The translations under genes were made by a program, and so were the position numbers. The notes under the pieces were generated by a model. It made no database searches and was not told where the DNA came from. It saw nothing but the letters and a program-made list of their open reading frames with translations. A stretch of 64,000 nucleotides of DNA from an uncultured Bacteroidota bacterium (GTDB lineage: Bacteria; Bacteroidota; Bacteroidia; B-17B0; Aurantibacillaceae), in assembly GCA_937873155.1 (NCBI GenBank), contig CALMVZ010000011.1:124001-188000 (forward strand), read 5' to 3'. This document shows, one piece after another, positions 10,150 to 19,847 of this stretch. Within the stretch, counting starts at the first letter, position 1; each line of letters opens with the position of its first letter.

Positions 10150-11976
10150 ATGTTCCAAAGTATTAAATCCAGATTATTCGCGTTACTTCTTTTATCAGGT
10201 CTTACCAGTATTACGTTATTCCTGGTTTCATTTTACTACATACAAAAAAACCAGAATGAACTTTCGGATATCAATCGCCGTATAGATAAAGTATATAACC
10301 TGATGTTACGTGATATAAAAGTGACACGCGATTTCTTCTCAAATGAAACCATTAACAGTAACTACTTCAAAACAGGAAAGAGCATTTTTCTGGAAAAACA
10401 CAAACAAATTGGAAGTGAGATCCGTAATTTATTATTGTCGCTTTCGGAGGAAAAAGGACTTGACCCGGTTTTAAATGATAAGTGTGAAATGGCCATTGCG
10501 CAGTTCAAGATCTATTCGAAAATGTTCGACTCGATCGTATTCAAGATCAACATAAGAGGCTTTAAAGATCATCGGCTAGAAGGGCGGATGAGGACATTAG
10601 CACACAACCTTGAGGATCTTAGTGATGAACTCGGCCCGGACAATATTTTAAAACTCCGGAAACACGAAAAAGATTTTATTATCCGTCAGGATGAAATATA
10701 TATTTCCAAATTCCATGCGCAGGCTAATGCGATAAAAAAAGAACTGGCATCAAAACCACTCACCCGCGAGCGAAAAAAATACATTCTTGAAAACCTGATA
10801 GGCTATGAATCGAAATTTGACAGTTTATCCCTATACGATAAACTGATCGGGCTTAAAAACCAGGGAGGATTAAAAATACAGATCGACCGGCAAGCCGAAA
10901 TCACAGAAACTACTCTGCAATCGGCCCATACACTCGCAGCGGAACAAGGACAAGCTGCCTTGACAAAAATATGGCGCTTGTCTGTGTTTTTTTGGCTGTT
11001 AATTGTTTTACTAGGCATTTTTGTTTCCCTGGTCCTTTCCTCTAAACTCTCGCTCTCTGTTATTTCATTAAAACAACATATTACTGAATTTGTTGAAAGC
11101 GATTTTACCAAACGTACCATACTCCCTATTAAAAATTCGACTTACGAAGTAGATGTGCTCACCAATCATTTCAGTGTTCTGGAACAGCATATAGTGAACC
11201 AGATGCGTACCTTAAGAGTAAAGAATAAAGAACTGGAAATGTTCATCTACAGGGCATCTCATGATATTAAAACCCCGCTATCCTCTATTGTAAAAACTTT
11301 TGACCGTATTAAGGCTGATACAACAAATAAAAAGAACATAGAAGACCTGACACGGGCCGGTAATACAATAGAAGCACTTACTGATATTATTGAAGAGTTG
11401 TCGATAGTAATGTCGCTTAAGACCAACGAGGTTGATGTGAATGAAATTGACCCTTTAGAACTAACAAAAAAATGCATCAATGGCTTCCAGGCCAGTCCGG
11501 GCTTTGAAAATATTGTATTCAGGACTAATGTTCAAATGACAAATGCATTTTACTCCGACAAGAGATTCATAAAAATAATTCTCCGTAATCTGATAGAGAA
11601 CAGTATCAAGTATCAAAATCCGGCTAGAAAAAACCCGTTTATAGACATATCCTTCGAAGAATTCGAAAACCAAATGGTTAAGATCACGGTAAGTGATAAT
11701 GGGATTGGTATCAAGAAAGACCTCCAAAAGAACATCTTCGACATTTTCTTTAGGGCGAACGATTCTGTTAAAGGAAACGGGTTAGGTTTATATATAGCAC
11801 AAAATGCCCTTCAAAAATTACAAGGCGCGATAAAAGTAAAAAGTGAAGAAGGTGTTGGAACCGGCTTTGTGATCTATTTGCCGGATGCCGCCCGAAAAAC
11901 GAATCATGCGCAACGTATTATTGAGAACAAAAGCGTTTTTCCTTCTAGGGAAGAATTTGCATTGGATTACTTATAG
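10150..11976 (+). CDS. Transmembrane sensor histidine kinase, orphan
   Basis: 608 residues. TM1 spans about residues 8-29. A helical periplasmic sensor of about 245 residues follows, then TM2 (residues 277-301) and a HAMP linker. The HisKA motif SHDIKTPL has the phosphoacceptor H371. The HATPase_c domain has the N box (NLIENSIKY, about 480-489), G1 DNGIGI (from residue 516) and G2 GNGLGLYIA. All catalytic motifs look intact. No response regulator is adjacent; the nearest is more than 30 kb away, so the partner is not shown by context. A -7 box lies upstream. The signal sensed is unknown. Confidence 0.93.
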   Translation: MFQSIKSRLFALLLLSGLTSITLFLVSFYYIQKNQNELSDINRRIDKVYNLMLRDIKVTRDFFSNETINSNYFKTGKSIFLEKHKQIGSEIRNLLLSLSEEKGLDPVLNDKCEMAIAQFKIYSKMFDSIVFKINIRGFKDHRLEGRMRTLAHNLEDLSDELGPDNILKLRKHEKDFIIRQDEIYISKFHAQANAIKKELASKPLTRERKKYILENLIGYESKFDSLSLYDKLIGLKNQGGLKIQIDRQAEITETTLQSAHTLAAEQGQAALTKIWRLSVFFWLLIVLLGIFVSLVLSSKLSLSVISLKQHITEFVESDFTKRTILPIKNSTYEVDVLTNHFSVLEQHIVNQMRTLRVKNKELEMFIYRASHDIKTPLSSIVKTFDRIKADTTNKKNIEDLTRAGNTIEALTDIIEELSIVMSLKTNEVDVNEIDPLELTKKCINGFQASPGFENIVFRTNVQMTNAFYSDKRFIKIILRNLIENSIKYQNPARKNPFIDISFEEFENQMVKITVSDNGIGIKKDLQKNIFDIFFRANDSVKGNGLGLYIAQNALQKLQGAIKVKSEEGVGTGFVIYLPDAARKTNHAQRIIENKSVFPSREEFALDYL

Positions 11977-12256
11977 CAGATTAACCCAGGTTTATGGGCG
12001 TATTAATTTTTTCAATATTTATTCAGTTCATGTGTTAGTTGAAGGTTAACAAAACGAAAATATAAAATTTACTTATGGTAAATTCTTTGTGCATTATATA
12101 ACCATTCGGTAAATTGTTGCTAATGTTCATATCATGCTAAAAAGGAAAATTTGTAAAACCCCACTAACGTGAAATGAAGCTGAAATTTTGTTATAACAAT
12201 TCCCTGAATACATCAAGCTTCATTCCATGCGGCCTTAACAGGAAAATTTTATACGC

Positions 12257-13078
12257 ATGAAAACATATTATCGCACTATTGTTCTGTCTGATATCCATCT
12301 TGGCACCCAAACATCAAAGGCCAAAGAAGTAGTTCATTTTTTAAAGCGCCACAAATGTGATACGCTGATCCTGAACGGTGATATCATCGACGGATGGCAA
12401 TTAAAAAAATCCGGTAAGTGGCGGAAACAACACACCAATTTTTTTAAGCACATTATTAACCTCGCTTCTAAAAATAAGTGCGATGTAATTTACCTGCGCG
12501 GCAACCATGACGATTTTCTTGAGGAAATGATCCCTTTCACTTTCGGGCGGTTTCAAATAAAGAAATATTATATCCATTTTGGAGTTGAAAAAAAATACTT
12601 TGTTACGCATGGCGACATGTTCGACAGTATTACTTCGAAATTAAAATGGATCGCTAAACTTGGAGATGTCGGTTATACCTTTTTATTATGGTTCAATCAT
12701 CACTACAATAAATACAGGGAGAAACGCGGGTTACCTTATTATTCCGTTTCGCAGGCCGTGAAAGCTAAAGTTAAGTCGGCCGTATCCTTCATTGATGATT
12801 ATGAAAAACAGTTAGTAAAAGTAGCCCGCAGCCGGAAATGCCATGGCATCATTTGCGGTCATATTCACCAGCCGGTAGTAAAGACCATTGACAATATAGA
12901 GTATTTGAATTCCGGCGACTGGGTTGAAAGTTTAACAGCGCTTGTGGAAGATTTTGAAGGCAACTGGAAGATCGTTTACTATCATGACTGGATAAAATTA
13001 GAAGAGGCAATAAAGAAGGTTTCCCTTAAAAAAGATATTGATGATATTTTGCCTCCGGGCGTAACATTACAAGGATGA
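12257..13078 (+). CDS. LpxH-family metallophosphoesterase (UDP-2,3-diacylglucosamine diphosphatase-like)
   Basis: 273 residues, cytosolic. Calcineurin-like metal ligands appear in the expected order: SDIHLG (D12, H14), GDIIDG (D42), GNHDD (N83, H84), THGD (H118) and GHIHQP (H202, H204). The family removes UMP from UDP-diacylglucosamine in lipid A synthesis. Several Bacteroidota relatives of the same family act on other substrates, so I leave the symbol empty. The stop overlaps the next start (ATGA, 13075-13078), so it is translationally coupled to a glycosyltransferase. The pair may act on one glycolipid. The 280 bases upstream hold no gene and only weak promoter-like sequence. Confidence 0.85.
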   Translation: MKTYYRTIVLSDIHLGTQTSKAKEVVHFLKRHKCDTLILNGDIIDGWQLKKSGKWRKQHTNFFKHIINLASKNKCDVIYLRGNHDDFLEEMIPFTFGRFQIKKYYIHFGVEKKYFVTHGDMFDSITSKLKWIAKLGDVGYTFLLWFNHHYNKYREKRGLPYYSVSQAVKAKVKSAVSFIDDYEKQLVKVARSRKCHGIICGHIHQPVVKTIDNIEYLNSGDWVESLTALVEDFEGNWKIVYYHDWIKLEEAIKKVSLKKDIDDILPPGVTLQG

Positions 13079-14166
13079 CAAAGAAAAAATATTTATTAGT
13101 TGTTCAGGGCGAAGGCCGCGGCCATGTAACGCAGGCTATGACACTTTATGAATTGTTAGTTGAGAACGGGCATGAAATCTGCGGCATAATTTTAGGCTCC
13201 AGCGGCTTGAGGGATGTTCCCACATTTTTCATAAATAGGGTAAATGCACCTATAACTCAGGTACAAAGTCCTAATTTTCTTACTGACAAAAAGAATAAGT
13301 CCATCAACTTAACTAAATCCGTCATTCACAATTTCAGAAAATTAAAAACGTTCCGGAAAAGCTTAAAGACCATTGATGAAATTGTTAAACGTGAAAAACC
13401 TGATGTTATCATCAATTTCTTTGATCTGTTGATAGGATTGTATTATAAATTCAATAAGCCAAATATTCCTTTGATTTGCATTGCTCATCAATACATTTAT
13501 TTACATCCTGAATTCGAATTCCCGAAAGGATTTTTGATGGATCGTATGGCCATTAAATTTTTCACAAGGATCACCTCAACACATTCCAAAAAGAAACTGG
13601 CTCTCTCGTTCTATAAAATGGGCGGTACACAAAATAATGTTACCGTGTTGCCCCCTCTATTACGAGATGATCTGTTCACGCTAAAACCCGAAACAAAAAA
13701 TTATTTTTTGATCTACCTTGTGAACAATGGCTATTTTGACGAGATCGTGAGCTGGCATAAACGACACCCAAGAGTCGAATTGCATTGTTTTACTGATAAT
13801 CCAAAATTCATTGAAGAAAATTTTGAATATAATAAAGAGGTTCTTTTCGTACATGCGATAAACGATAAGTTATTTCTCGAAAAAATGAGTGGGGCAAATG
13901 GTTTAGCAACTACTGCGGGTTTTGAATCTGTTTGCGAGGCCATGTATTTTGGTAAGCCGGTTTTAATGGTCCCTATCAAAGGTCATTTTGAACAATTCTG
14001 CAATTCACGTGATGCATATAAGGCGAGCGCAGGGATCTATGATGATAGCTTCAATCTAAGTAAATTGGTTGACTATTCTTCCCATTACAATTATTCAAAT
14101 CCTTCTTTTCAGAATTGGGTTAAAAATGCAAAGGGAAAAATATATAAGGAAATTATCACCTTATAA
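13075..14166 (+). CDS. Glycosyltransferase, GT28/GT-B-like
   Basis: 363 residues with no membrane segment. The N-terminal Rossmann fold begins QGEGRGHVTQA (residues 10-20), a glycine-rich loop typical of MurG/GT28-type and related GT-B enzymes. The C-terminal half carries the nucleotide-sugar site pattern TTAGFESVCEAMYFGKPVLMVP and a following HFEQ. It overlaps the LpxH-like gene by four bases, which argues for a shared pathway in envelope glycolipid metabolism. Donor and acceptor cannot be read from sequence. Confidence 0.82.
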   Translation: MTKKKYLLVVQGEGRGHVTQAMTLYELLVENGHEICGIILGSSGLRDVPTFFINRVNAPITQVQSPNFLTDKKNKSINLTKSVIHNFRKLKTFRKSLKTIDEIVKREKPDVIINFFDLLIGLYYKFNKPNIPLICIAHQYIYLHPEFEFPKGFLMDRMAIKFFTRITSTHSKKKLALSFYKMGGTQNNVTVLPPLLRDDLFTLKPETKNYFLIYLVNNGYFDEIVSWHKRHPRVELHCFTDNPKFIEENFEYNKEVLFVHAINDKLFLEKMSGANGLATTAGFESVCEAMYFGKPVLMVPIKGHFEQFCNSRDAYKASAGIYDDSFNLSKLVDYSSHYNYSNPSFQNWVKNAKGKIYKEIITL

Positions 14167-14320
14167 TTCCCATTGTATAGTTTCTGTTAACTCATTCTTT
14201 ATTCCTTAAGTTTTACTTTACAATTTGCCATTATGCTGTGATACTGGTAATAAAAGCATAATGTTTTCAGGCGTCAAGGTTTATAAAACAGTAATAGTTT
14301 TGCTTTATAAAACCTCAGCC

Positions 14321-17300
14321 ATGAAAAAAATATTTAAGACCATTATTCTATTCCTTATTTCAGGTGTTGCTTATACCCAATCAACTACACTAATTCCCTA
14401 TGGTTCAAACTGGAAATATCTTGATAACGGATCAAACCAAGGTTCGGCCTGGTACGGCACAACTTTTAACGATGCAGCATGGTCGTCAGGTAATGCGGAA
14501 CTCGGTTACGGAGACGGAGACGAAGCTACTGTTGTAAGTTATGGTCCAAGTTCTACAGCAAAATATATAACTACTTATTTCAGAAAAGTGATCAATACAC
14601 CAACCGCTTCTTCCTTTTTGCAATTCACTATGAACTTACGGCGTGATGACGGAATTGTAGTTTATATAAATGGAGCGGAAGTTTATAGAAACAATATGCC
14701 TGCGGGGCCACCGGCTTTTACAACAGGAGCTACTATTGCCTGTATAGATGACGGCGGAACCGTTTTAACAACAACTTTAGCGGCAGGCACTTTAACCAAT
14801 GGGAACAATTTAATTGCAGCAGAAATCCATCAAAACAATGGAACAAGTTCCGATATCACATTTGAGTTTGAGTTAATTGGCGTAACCTCTATTCCTCCTG
14901 CCAGTTTAGTAAAAGGCCCTTACTTACAAATCGGCACACAAAACTCAATGATCTTACGTTGGGAAACTAATATTGCTACCGATACAAAAGTGGCTTATGG
15001 AACAAGTTCAGTTGCACTTACTTCATCTGTAAGTAATCCGGCGGTTTCGGTATCACATAGCATTCAGGTAACGGGATTATCCCCTTTAACTAAATACTAT
15101 TACAGTATTGGCACAACAACAGCAGTTATACAAAGCGGCGCCGATAATTATTTTTTAACTTCTCCAGTTCCCGGGACTGAAGGGCCGTATCGCTTTTGGG
15201 TTACAGGTGACTGCGGAAATTCTTCAACCAACCAAACCAATTGCAAAAATCAATATTTAGCTTTTACGGGAACAACAGTAACTAACGGTTGGCTGTTGCT
15301 TGGTGATAACGCTTACAGCAGCGGAACGAACGGTGAATTCAATTCTGAATTCTTTGCCTATTATCAAAATGACATTATGAAAAAAGCAGTGTTGTGGCCT
15401 GCACCCGGAAATCATGATTATAGTAACGGGGCTTCAACAGCTACAACCGTTCCTTACTATAGTATTTTTTCTACTCCAAAAAACGCAGAAGCCGGCGGAC
15501 AACCTTCAGGCAATCCGGCATACTATTCTTACGACTATGGAAATATTCACTTTTTATCCTTGGATTCATATGGCACGGTTGGTTCTATGAAAATGTATGA
15601 TACCACAGGTGCACAAACTTTGTGGATAAAAAACGATCTTGCAGCCAATACCAAAAAATGGGTGGTTGCTTACTGGCATCATCCTCCATACACTATGGGA
15701 TCACACAATTCAGATTCTGAAGGTGATCTTGTGAATATTCATACTCGCTTTATAAGAATATTAGAACGAATGGGAGTTGATCTGATCTTATGCGGACATA
15801 GTCACGATTACGAACGCTCGAAATTAATGACGGGGCATTATGGAAATGAAGCTTCATTCAGCGCAGTCACTCATCATTTAAGTTCATCTTCTGCTTTATA
15901 TGATGGAAGCGCAAACTCTTGTCCTTATTTAAAAGATTCGGTGAATGTTAAAAAAGGCACTGTATATGTAGTAGCAGGTTCGGCCGGACAATTAGGCGGC
16001 ACACAAGGTTCTTTCCCTCATAATTCAATGTATTATTCAAATGCAACACAAGGCGGATCTTTAGTATTAGATTTCAACGCTAACCGTTTAGATGCTAAAT
16101 GGGTTTGTGCAGATGGAGTTATACGTGATAAATTCACCATGTTCAAAGATGTTAACAGGGTAAAAACCTTCACAGTGACGCCAACACAAACTACAAACAT
16201 TTCTGCTTCTTGGCCCGGAACATTCTTATGGAACAATGCAGCAACTTCACAAAGCATTTCAGTAACTACTTCTGTAAATACAACTTTCTGGGTGAAGGAT
16301 CCAAACAATTGCGTAGCTGATACATTTAAATTTGTTATGGCCGGTTTGCCTCCGACGGCCAATTTCGGTTATACCGGACCGTATTGTGAAGCAGTTGCAG
16401 TATCATTCAATGATATGTCGACAAGTTCTCCAACATCATGGTCGTGGTCAGTTACACCATCTGCTGGTGTAACAATAAGTTCACCCACATCTCAAAATCC
16501 TAATATTACATTCAATACAGCTGGAATCTATACAGTTACCCAACAATCAATAAATAGCTTTGGATCAGGTACGATTTCAAAAACACTTACAATAAATTCA
16601 CTTCCTCCTGTTACTGCGGTTTCCAATCCCACAACCGGTATAATATGTATTGGCAGTTCAATCACACTGTCAGGAAACGGAGCAAACACATATACATGGA
16701 GCGGAGGGATCACAGATGCCGTTGCTTTTAGTCCGACAGTAAGCGCTACTTATTCTGTAATAGGGACCGACCTGAATGGCTGCAAAAATATTGCCGCAAG
16801 ACCAATAACCGTTAATCCGCTTCCAACCGTTACTGCAATTTCAAACCCCACATCAGGAATTATTTGTTCCGGAGCTCCAATAACATTATCAGGAAGCGGT
16901 GCAATATCTTATACATGGACAGGCGGAATAACAAACGCTGCTCCATTTTCACCAACCACAAGTGCATCTTATACTGTAACAGGGACGGATGCTAATGGTT
17001 GTCAGAATACAGCAATTAAAAGTATAACAGTAAACAATCTGCCGGGTATTACTATTTCATCTACACCCGTTAGTGCGGTCATTTGTTTAGGCAACTCTGT
17101 TACCTTATCCGGAAATGGTGCTAATACATATACATGGACAGGAGGGATCAGTGATGGAGTGGCATTCTCTCCGACTGTAAGTGCAACTTATAGCGTTACA
17201 GGAATGGATGCGAACGGATGTCAAAATACAACATCACAGGCCGTCACAGTAAATTCATTACCAACTATAAGTGCAAACACAACTAATAGTTTAATGTGCG

Positions 17301-17734
17301 TTGGTCAAACCGTAACTATTACTGCAAGCGGCGCCACAAGTTATGTCTGGAATACAAGTGCAACTACAACGGCAATTGCTGTGAGCCCGACTATCACTAC
17401 TACTTATTCGGTGACGGGAACTGACGCGAACAATTGCGTTAACAGTACATCATTTACACAAAGTGTAAGTACCTGCGCCGGGATTACTGCATTCACTCAA
17501 AACCATCATATCAATGTTTATCCAAATCCTAATCACGGGATCTTCACTATTGAAATGAATGTGAACGGAGATTTTGAAATTGAAACGTATAATGTTATTG
17601 GTGAATTGATCCATACTACTAAATTACAGACAGGATCGAATACTATTGACCTAAAAACAAAACCCGGGACCTATTACTACAATGTACTCGATAACAAAAA
17701 AATAATTCACCAGGGTAAATTGATAGTTGAATAA
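14321..17734 (+). CDS. Surface purple-acid-phosphatase-like metallophosphoesterase with Ig-like repeats and T9SS tail
   Basis: 1137 residues from the ATG at 14321; an upstream in-frame ATG at 14237 would bury the signal peptide, which covers residues 1-19 and ends AYTQS. A beta-sandwich N-domain comes first. A fibronectin-like PAP N-domain follows (LVKGPYLQIGTQNSMILRW). The catalytic domain has GDCG (D297), GDNAYSS (D329), GNHDY (N364, H365), WHHPPY and GHSHDYER (H493, H495), so the metal ligands are complete. Four Ig-like repeats and a T9SS type A domain (VYPNPNHG...GTYYYNV) close the protein. It probably hydrolyses phosphate esters at the cell surface. Its last Ig repeat is strikingly like that of the split gene at 9.3 kb. 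Confidence 0.9.
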   Translation: MKKIFKTIILFLISGVAYTQSTTLIPYGSNWKYLDNGSNQGSAWYGTTFNDAAWSSGNAELGYGDGDEATVVSYGPSSTAKYITTYFRKVINTPTASSFLQFTMNLRRDDGIVVYINGAEVYRNNMPAGPPAFTTGATIACIDDGGTVLTTTLAAGTLTNGNNLIAAEIHQNNGTSSDITFEFELIGVTSIPPASLVKGPYLQIGTQNSMILRWETNIATDTKVAYGTSSVALTSSVSNPAVSVSHSIQVTGLSPLTKYYYSIGTTTAVIQSGADNYFLTSPVPGTEGPYRFWVTGDCGNSSTNQTNCKNQYLAFTGTTVTNGWLLLGDNAYSSGTNGEFNSEFFAYYQNDIMKKAVLWPAPGNHDYSNGASTATTVPYYSIFSTPKNAEAGGQPSGNPAYYSYDYGNIHFLSLDSYGTVGSMKMYDTTGAQTLWIKNDLAANTKKWVVAYWHHPPYTMGSHNSDSEGDLVNIHTRFIRILERMGVDLILCGHSHDYERSKLMTGHYGNEASFSAVTHHLSSSSALYDGSANSCPYLKDSVNVKKGTVYVVAGSAGQLGGTQGSFPHNSMYYSNATQGGSLVLDFNANRLDAKWVCADGVIRDKFTMFKDVNRVKTFTVTPTQTTNISASWPGTFLWNNAATSQSISVTTSVNTTFWVKDPNNCVADTFKFVMAGLPPTANFGYTGPYCEAVAVSFNDMSTSSPTSWSWSVTPSAGVTISSPTSQNPNITFNTAGIYTVTQQSINSFGSGTISKTLTINSLPPVTAVSNPTTGIICIGSSITLSGNGANTYTWSGGITDAVAFSPTVSATYSVIGTDLNGCKNIAARPITVNPLPTVTAISNPTSGIICSGAPITLSGSGAISYTWTGGITNAAPFSPTTSASYTVTGTDANGCQNTAIKSITVNNLPGITISSTPVSAVICLGNSVTLSGNGANTYTWTGGISDGVAFSPTVSATYSVTGMDANGCQNTTSQAVTVNSLPTISANTTNSLMCVGQTVTITASGATSYVWNTSATTTAIAVSPTITTTYSVTGTDANNCVNSTSFTQSVSTCAGITAFTQNHHINVYPNPNHGIFTIEMNVNGDFEIETYNVIGELIHTTKLQTGSNTIDLKTKPGTYYYNVLDNKKIIHQGKLIVE

Positions 17735-17738
17735 ACAG

Positions 17739-19649
17739 ATGCATACATCACCACTTAAAAAAATAATTCTCACTTTTCTTGTTCTGGGCGCTTCTTTGCC
17801 TCTTTTGGTTTCATTTTCCGGTAATGGTTCTTCGGCTAGCCCCGAAGAACTGTGCCGGAAACTTGTTTTAACCAATATCGAGAAAATTATTGATGAGCTT
17901 GAAGATGCTCAAAAATTAAGCGGATTAAGTGCGAAAAAAAAACAAAAAAAACTTATAAAACTTTATAATAAATCAAGAAAGCACTACAAAGAGATAGAAT
18001 TTTTTATTGAATACTACTCCACATTTGACGCCAAGTATTATATAAACGGCCCGCTTGTCCCTAAGAGCGAAATTGAATTTGGCCCTACCGTTTTCGAACC
18101 AATGGGCTTCCAGGTACTGGAAGAGAATTTATTTAGTAAAGCCCCTGATTTTAAAATTATAGATAAACAATATGAGATCCTGAGCGATAAATTCGCCAAA
18201 CTCAGGGATTATTATTCAACTATAACTATTGACCGATCGAATCTTACTGAAGCTTTGCGTTTGCAGGTTATCAGGGTTATGTGTCTTACGTTAAATGGCT
18301 ACGATTGCACAGTTAATAAAGAAACTACAAAAGAATGTGTATATGTTTTAAATAGCCTAAATATTGTTCTTTCTTATTATAATCTGGAAACTAACTCAAC
18401 GCCATTTGCGGAAATGAATTCGTTAATAAAAAGAAGCATTGAGTTATTGAATAAAAATCCGGATTCGGATAAATTCGACCGCTTAAATTTCACTGCCAAT
18501 TATCTTCAGCCTTTATACTTAAGTGTTTGTAATTGTGTTGAAGAATTAAATGCCGGTCGCTCTCAGGTTAACTATGCTGTCAATTTTAAACAGCGTTCCA
18601 TTTTCGACATTAACTCTTTAGACAAACAACACTTTTCGTTATACCGTGATGATACTTTACACCAGAAAGAACAATCTGAATTAGGCCGTTTACTTTTCTT
18701 TGATCCGGTTCTTTCCGGAAATAACAAAAGAGCCTGTGCCTCTTGTCATAAACCTGAACTGGCCTTTACTGATGGCTACGACAAGAGCTTTGGATTTGAA
18801 GAAAAAACAAAGATCACCCGTAATGCCCCTACGCTTTTAAATGCTGCTTATCAGAAATCATATTTTCACGACGGACGCATTTTTAACTTAGAAGAGCAAG
18901 CTGCCCGGGTTTTTAATAACGCTTTTGAAATGAATTGCTCAGGAGATGAGATCGTTAAAAAACTGAAACAAAGTCCGGAATACGTTACATTATTCAGGAA
19001 CGCATTTAAGGGAAGAATGGATTCGGCTATAACTTTTTACGGCGTAATGAAATCGTTAGCTGAATATATTAAAACACTTGATTCGAAGAATAGCAAGTTC
19101 GACAAATATATTAAAGGTGATCATACCCAACTTACCAGGAACGAAATAAACGGCTATAATTTATTTGCAGGGAAAGCACTTTGCGGATCCTGTCATTTTT
19201 ATCCTTTGTTCAATGGTTTAGTGCCGCCCATGTATAATGATAATGAATTTGAAGTGATCGGTACGCCTGAAGACTCCATCAATAAAAAATTAGATCAGGA
19301 TGCTGGCCGTGAGAATATCACGCATAGTTCCATTCACCGTTTCGCTTTTAAAACACCGGGAATAAGGAATATTGCCTTAACAGCGCCTTATATGCACAAC
19401 GGTGCTTACAGGACTTTAGATCAGGTGTTGGATTTCTATAATAAAGGCGGAGGCGCCGGTTTGAAATTGAAAGTTGAAAATCAAACCTTACCCTTTGATT
19501 CTTTAGGCTTGAAGAAAAGCGAATTGAATGACATTAAATCATTTTTACTGACGCTGACTGATACCTCGGCCACAAAAAAAGTGCCTTCTAAACTTCCGCG
19601 TTTCAACAATGAGTTGTTGAATAAAAGAAAGATCGGCGGTGAATATTAG
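17739..19649 (+). CDS. Di-haem cytochrome c peroxidase / MauG-like protein with long N-terminal extension
   Basis: 636 residues from ATG 17739, four bases after the previous stop; a TTG at 17727 is an alternative. A signal or anchor segment covers about residues 7-28. The first 290 residues are helical and of no family I recognise. The C-terminal part is a CCP/MauG domain with haem sites CASCH (residues 333-337) and CGSCH (482-486) and a distal Met candidate in YMHNGAYR. It is periplasmic and either reduces peroxide or oxidises a protein or cofactor. The tight spacing suggests co-transcription with the surface phosphatase gene. A terminator follows. Confidence 0.9.
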   Translation: MHTSPLKKIILTFLVLGASLPLLVSFSGNGSSASPEELCRKLVLTNIEKIIDELEDAQKLSGLSAKKKQKKLIKLYNKSRKHYKEIEFFIEYYSTFDAKYYINGPLVPKSEIEFGPTVFEPMGFQVLEENLFSKAPDFKIIDKQYEILSDKFAKLRDYYSTITIDRSNLTEALRLQVIRVMCLTLNGYDCTVNKETTKECVYVLNSLNIVLSYYNLETNSTPFAEMNSLIKRSIELLNKNPDSDKFDRLNFTANYLQPLYLSVCNCVEELNAGRSQVNYAVNFKQRSIFDINSLDKQHFSLYRDDTLHQKEQSELGRLLFFDPVLSGNNKRACASCHKPELAFTDGYDKSFGFEEKTKITRNAPTLLNAAYQKSYFHDGRIFNLEEQAARVFNNAFEMNCSGDEIVKKLKQSPEYVTLFRNAFKGRMDSAITFYGVMKSLAEYIKTLDSKNSKFDKYIKGDHTQLTRNEINGYNLFAGKALCGSCHFYPLFNGLVPPMYNDNEFEVIGTPEDSINKKLDQDAGRENITHSSIHRFAFKTPGIRNIALTAPYMHNGAYRTLDQVLDFYNKGGGAGLKLKVENQTLPFDSLGLKKSELNDIKSFLLTLTDTSATKKVPSKLPRFNNELLNKRKIGGEY

Positions 19650-19768
19650 ATCCTGCTAAAACAAAAATTTACATTCTGCTCGATTAGTTTACATCCACTT
19701 TTTTGAGAGCGGCGGATCAATCAAAAACCGGCGATCCGGGAATAATGATGTTTTACCTTAACTTTATT

Positions 19769-19801
19769 AAAAAGCCCTTGTGAAAGACGGGCTTTTTTTA
19801 T
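19769..19801 (+). terminator. Rho-independent terminator after the peroxidase gene
   Basis: AAAAAGCCC (19769-19777) pairs with GGGCTTTTT (19789-19797) across an 11-base loop, followed by T residues. Confidence 0.9.
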
Positions 19802-19847
19802 TAGAATAAGGCATGTATAAAACGCTAACTTTACATAAAACTCTTTT

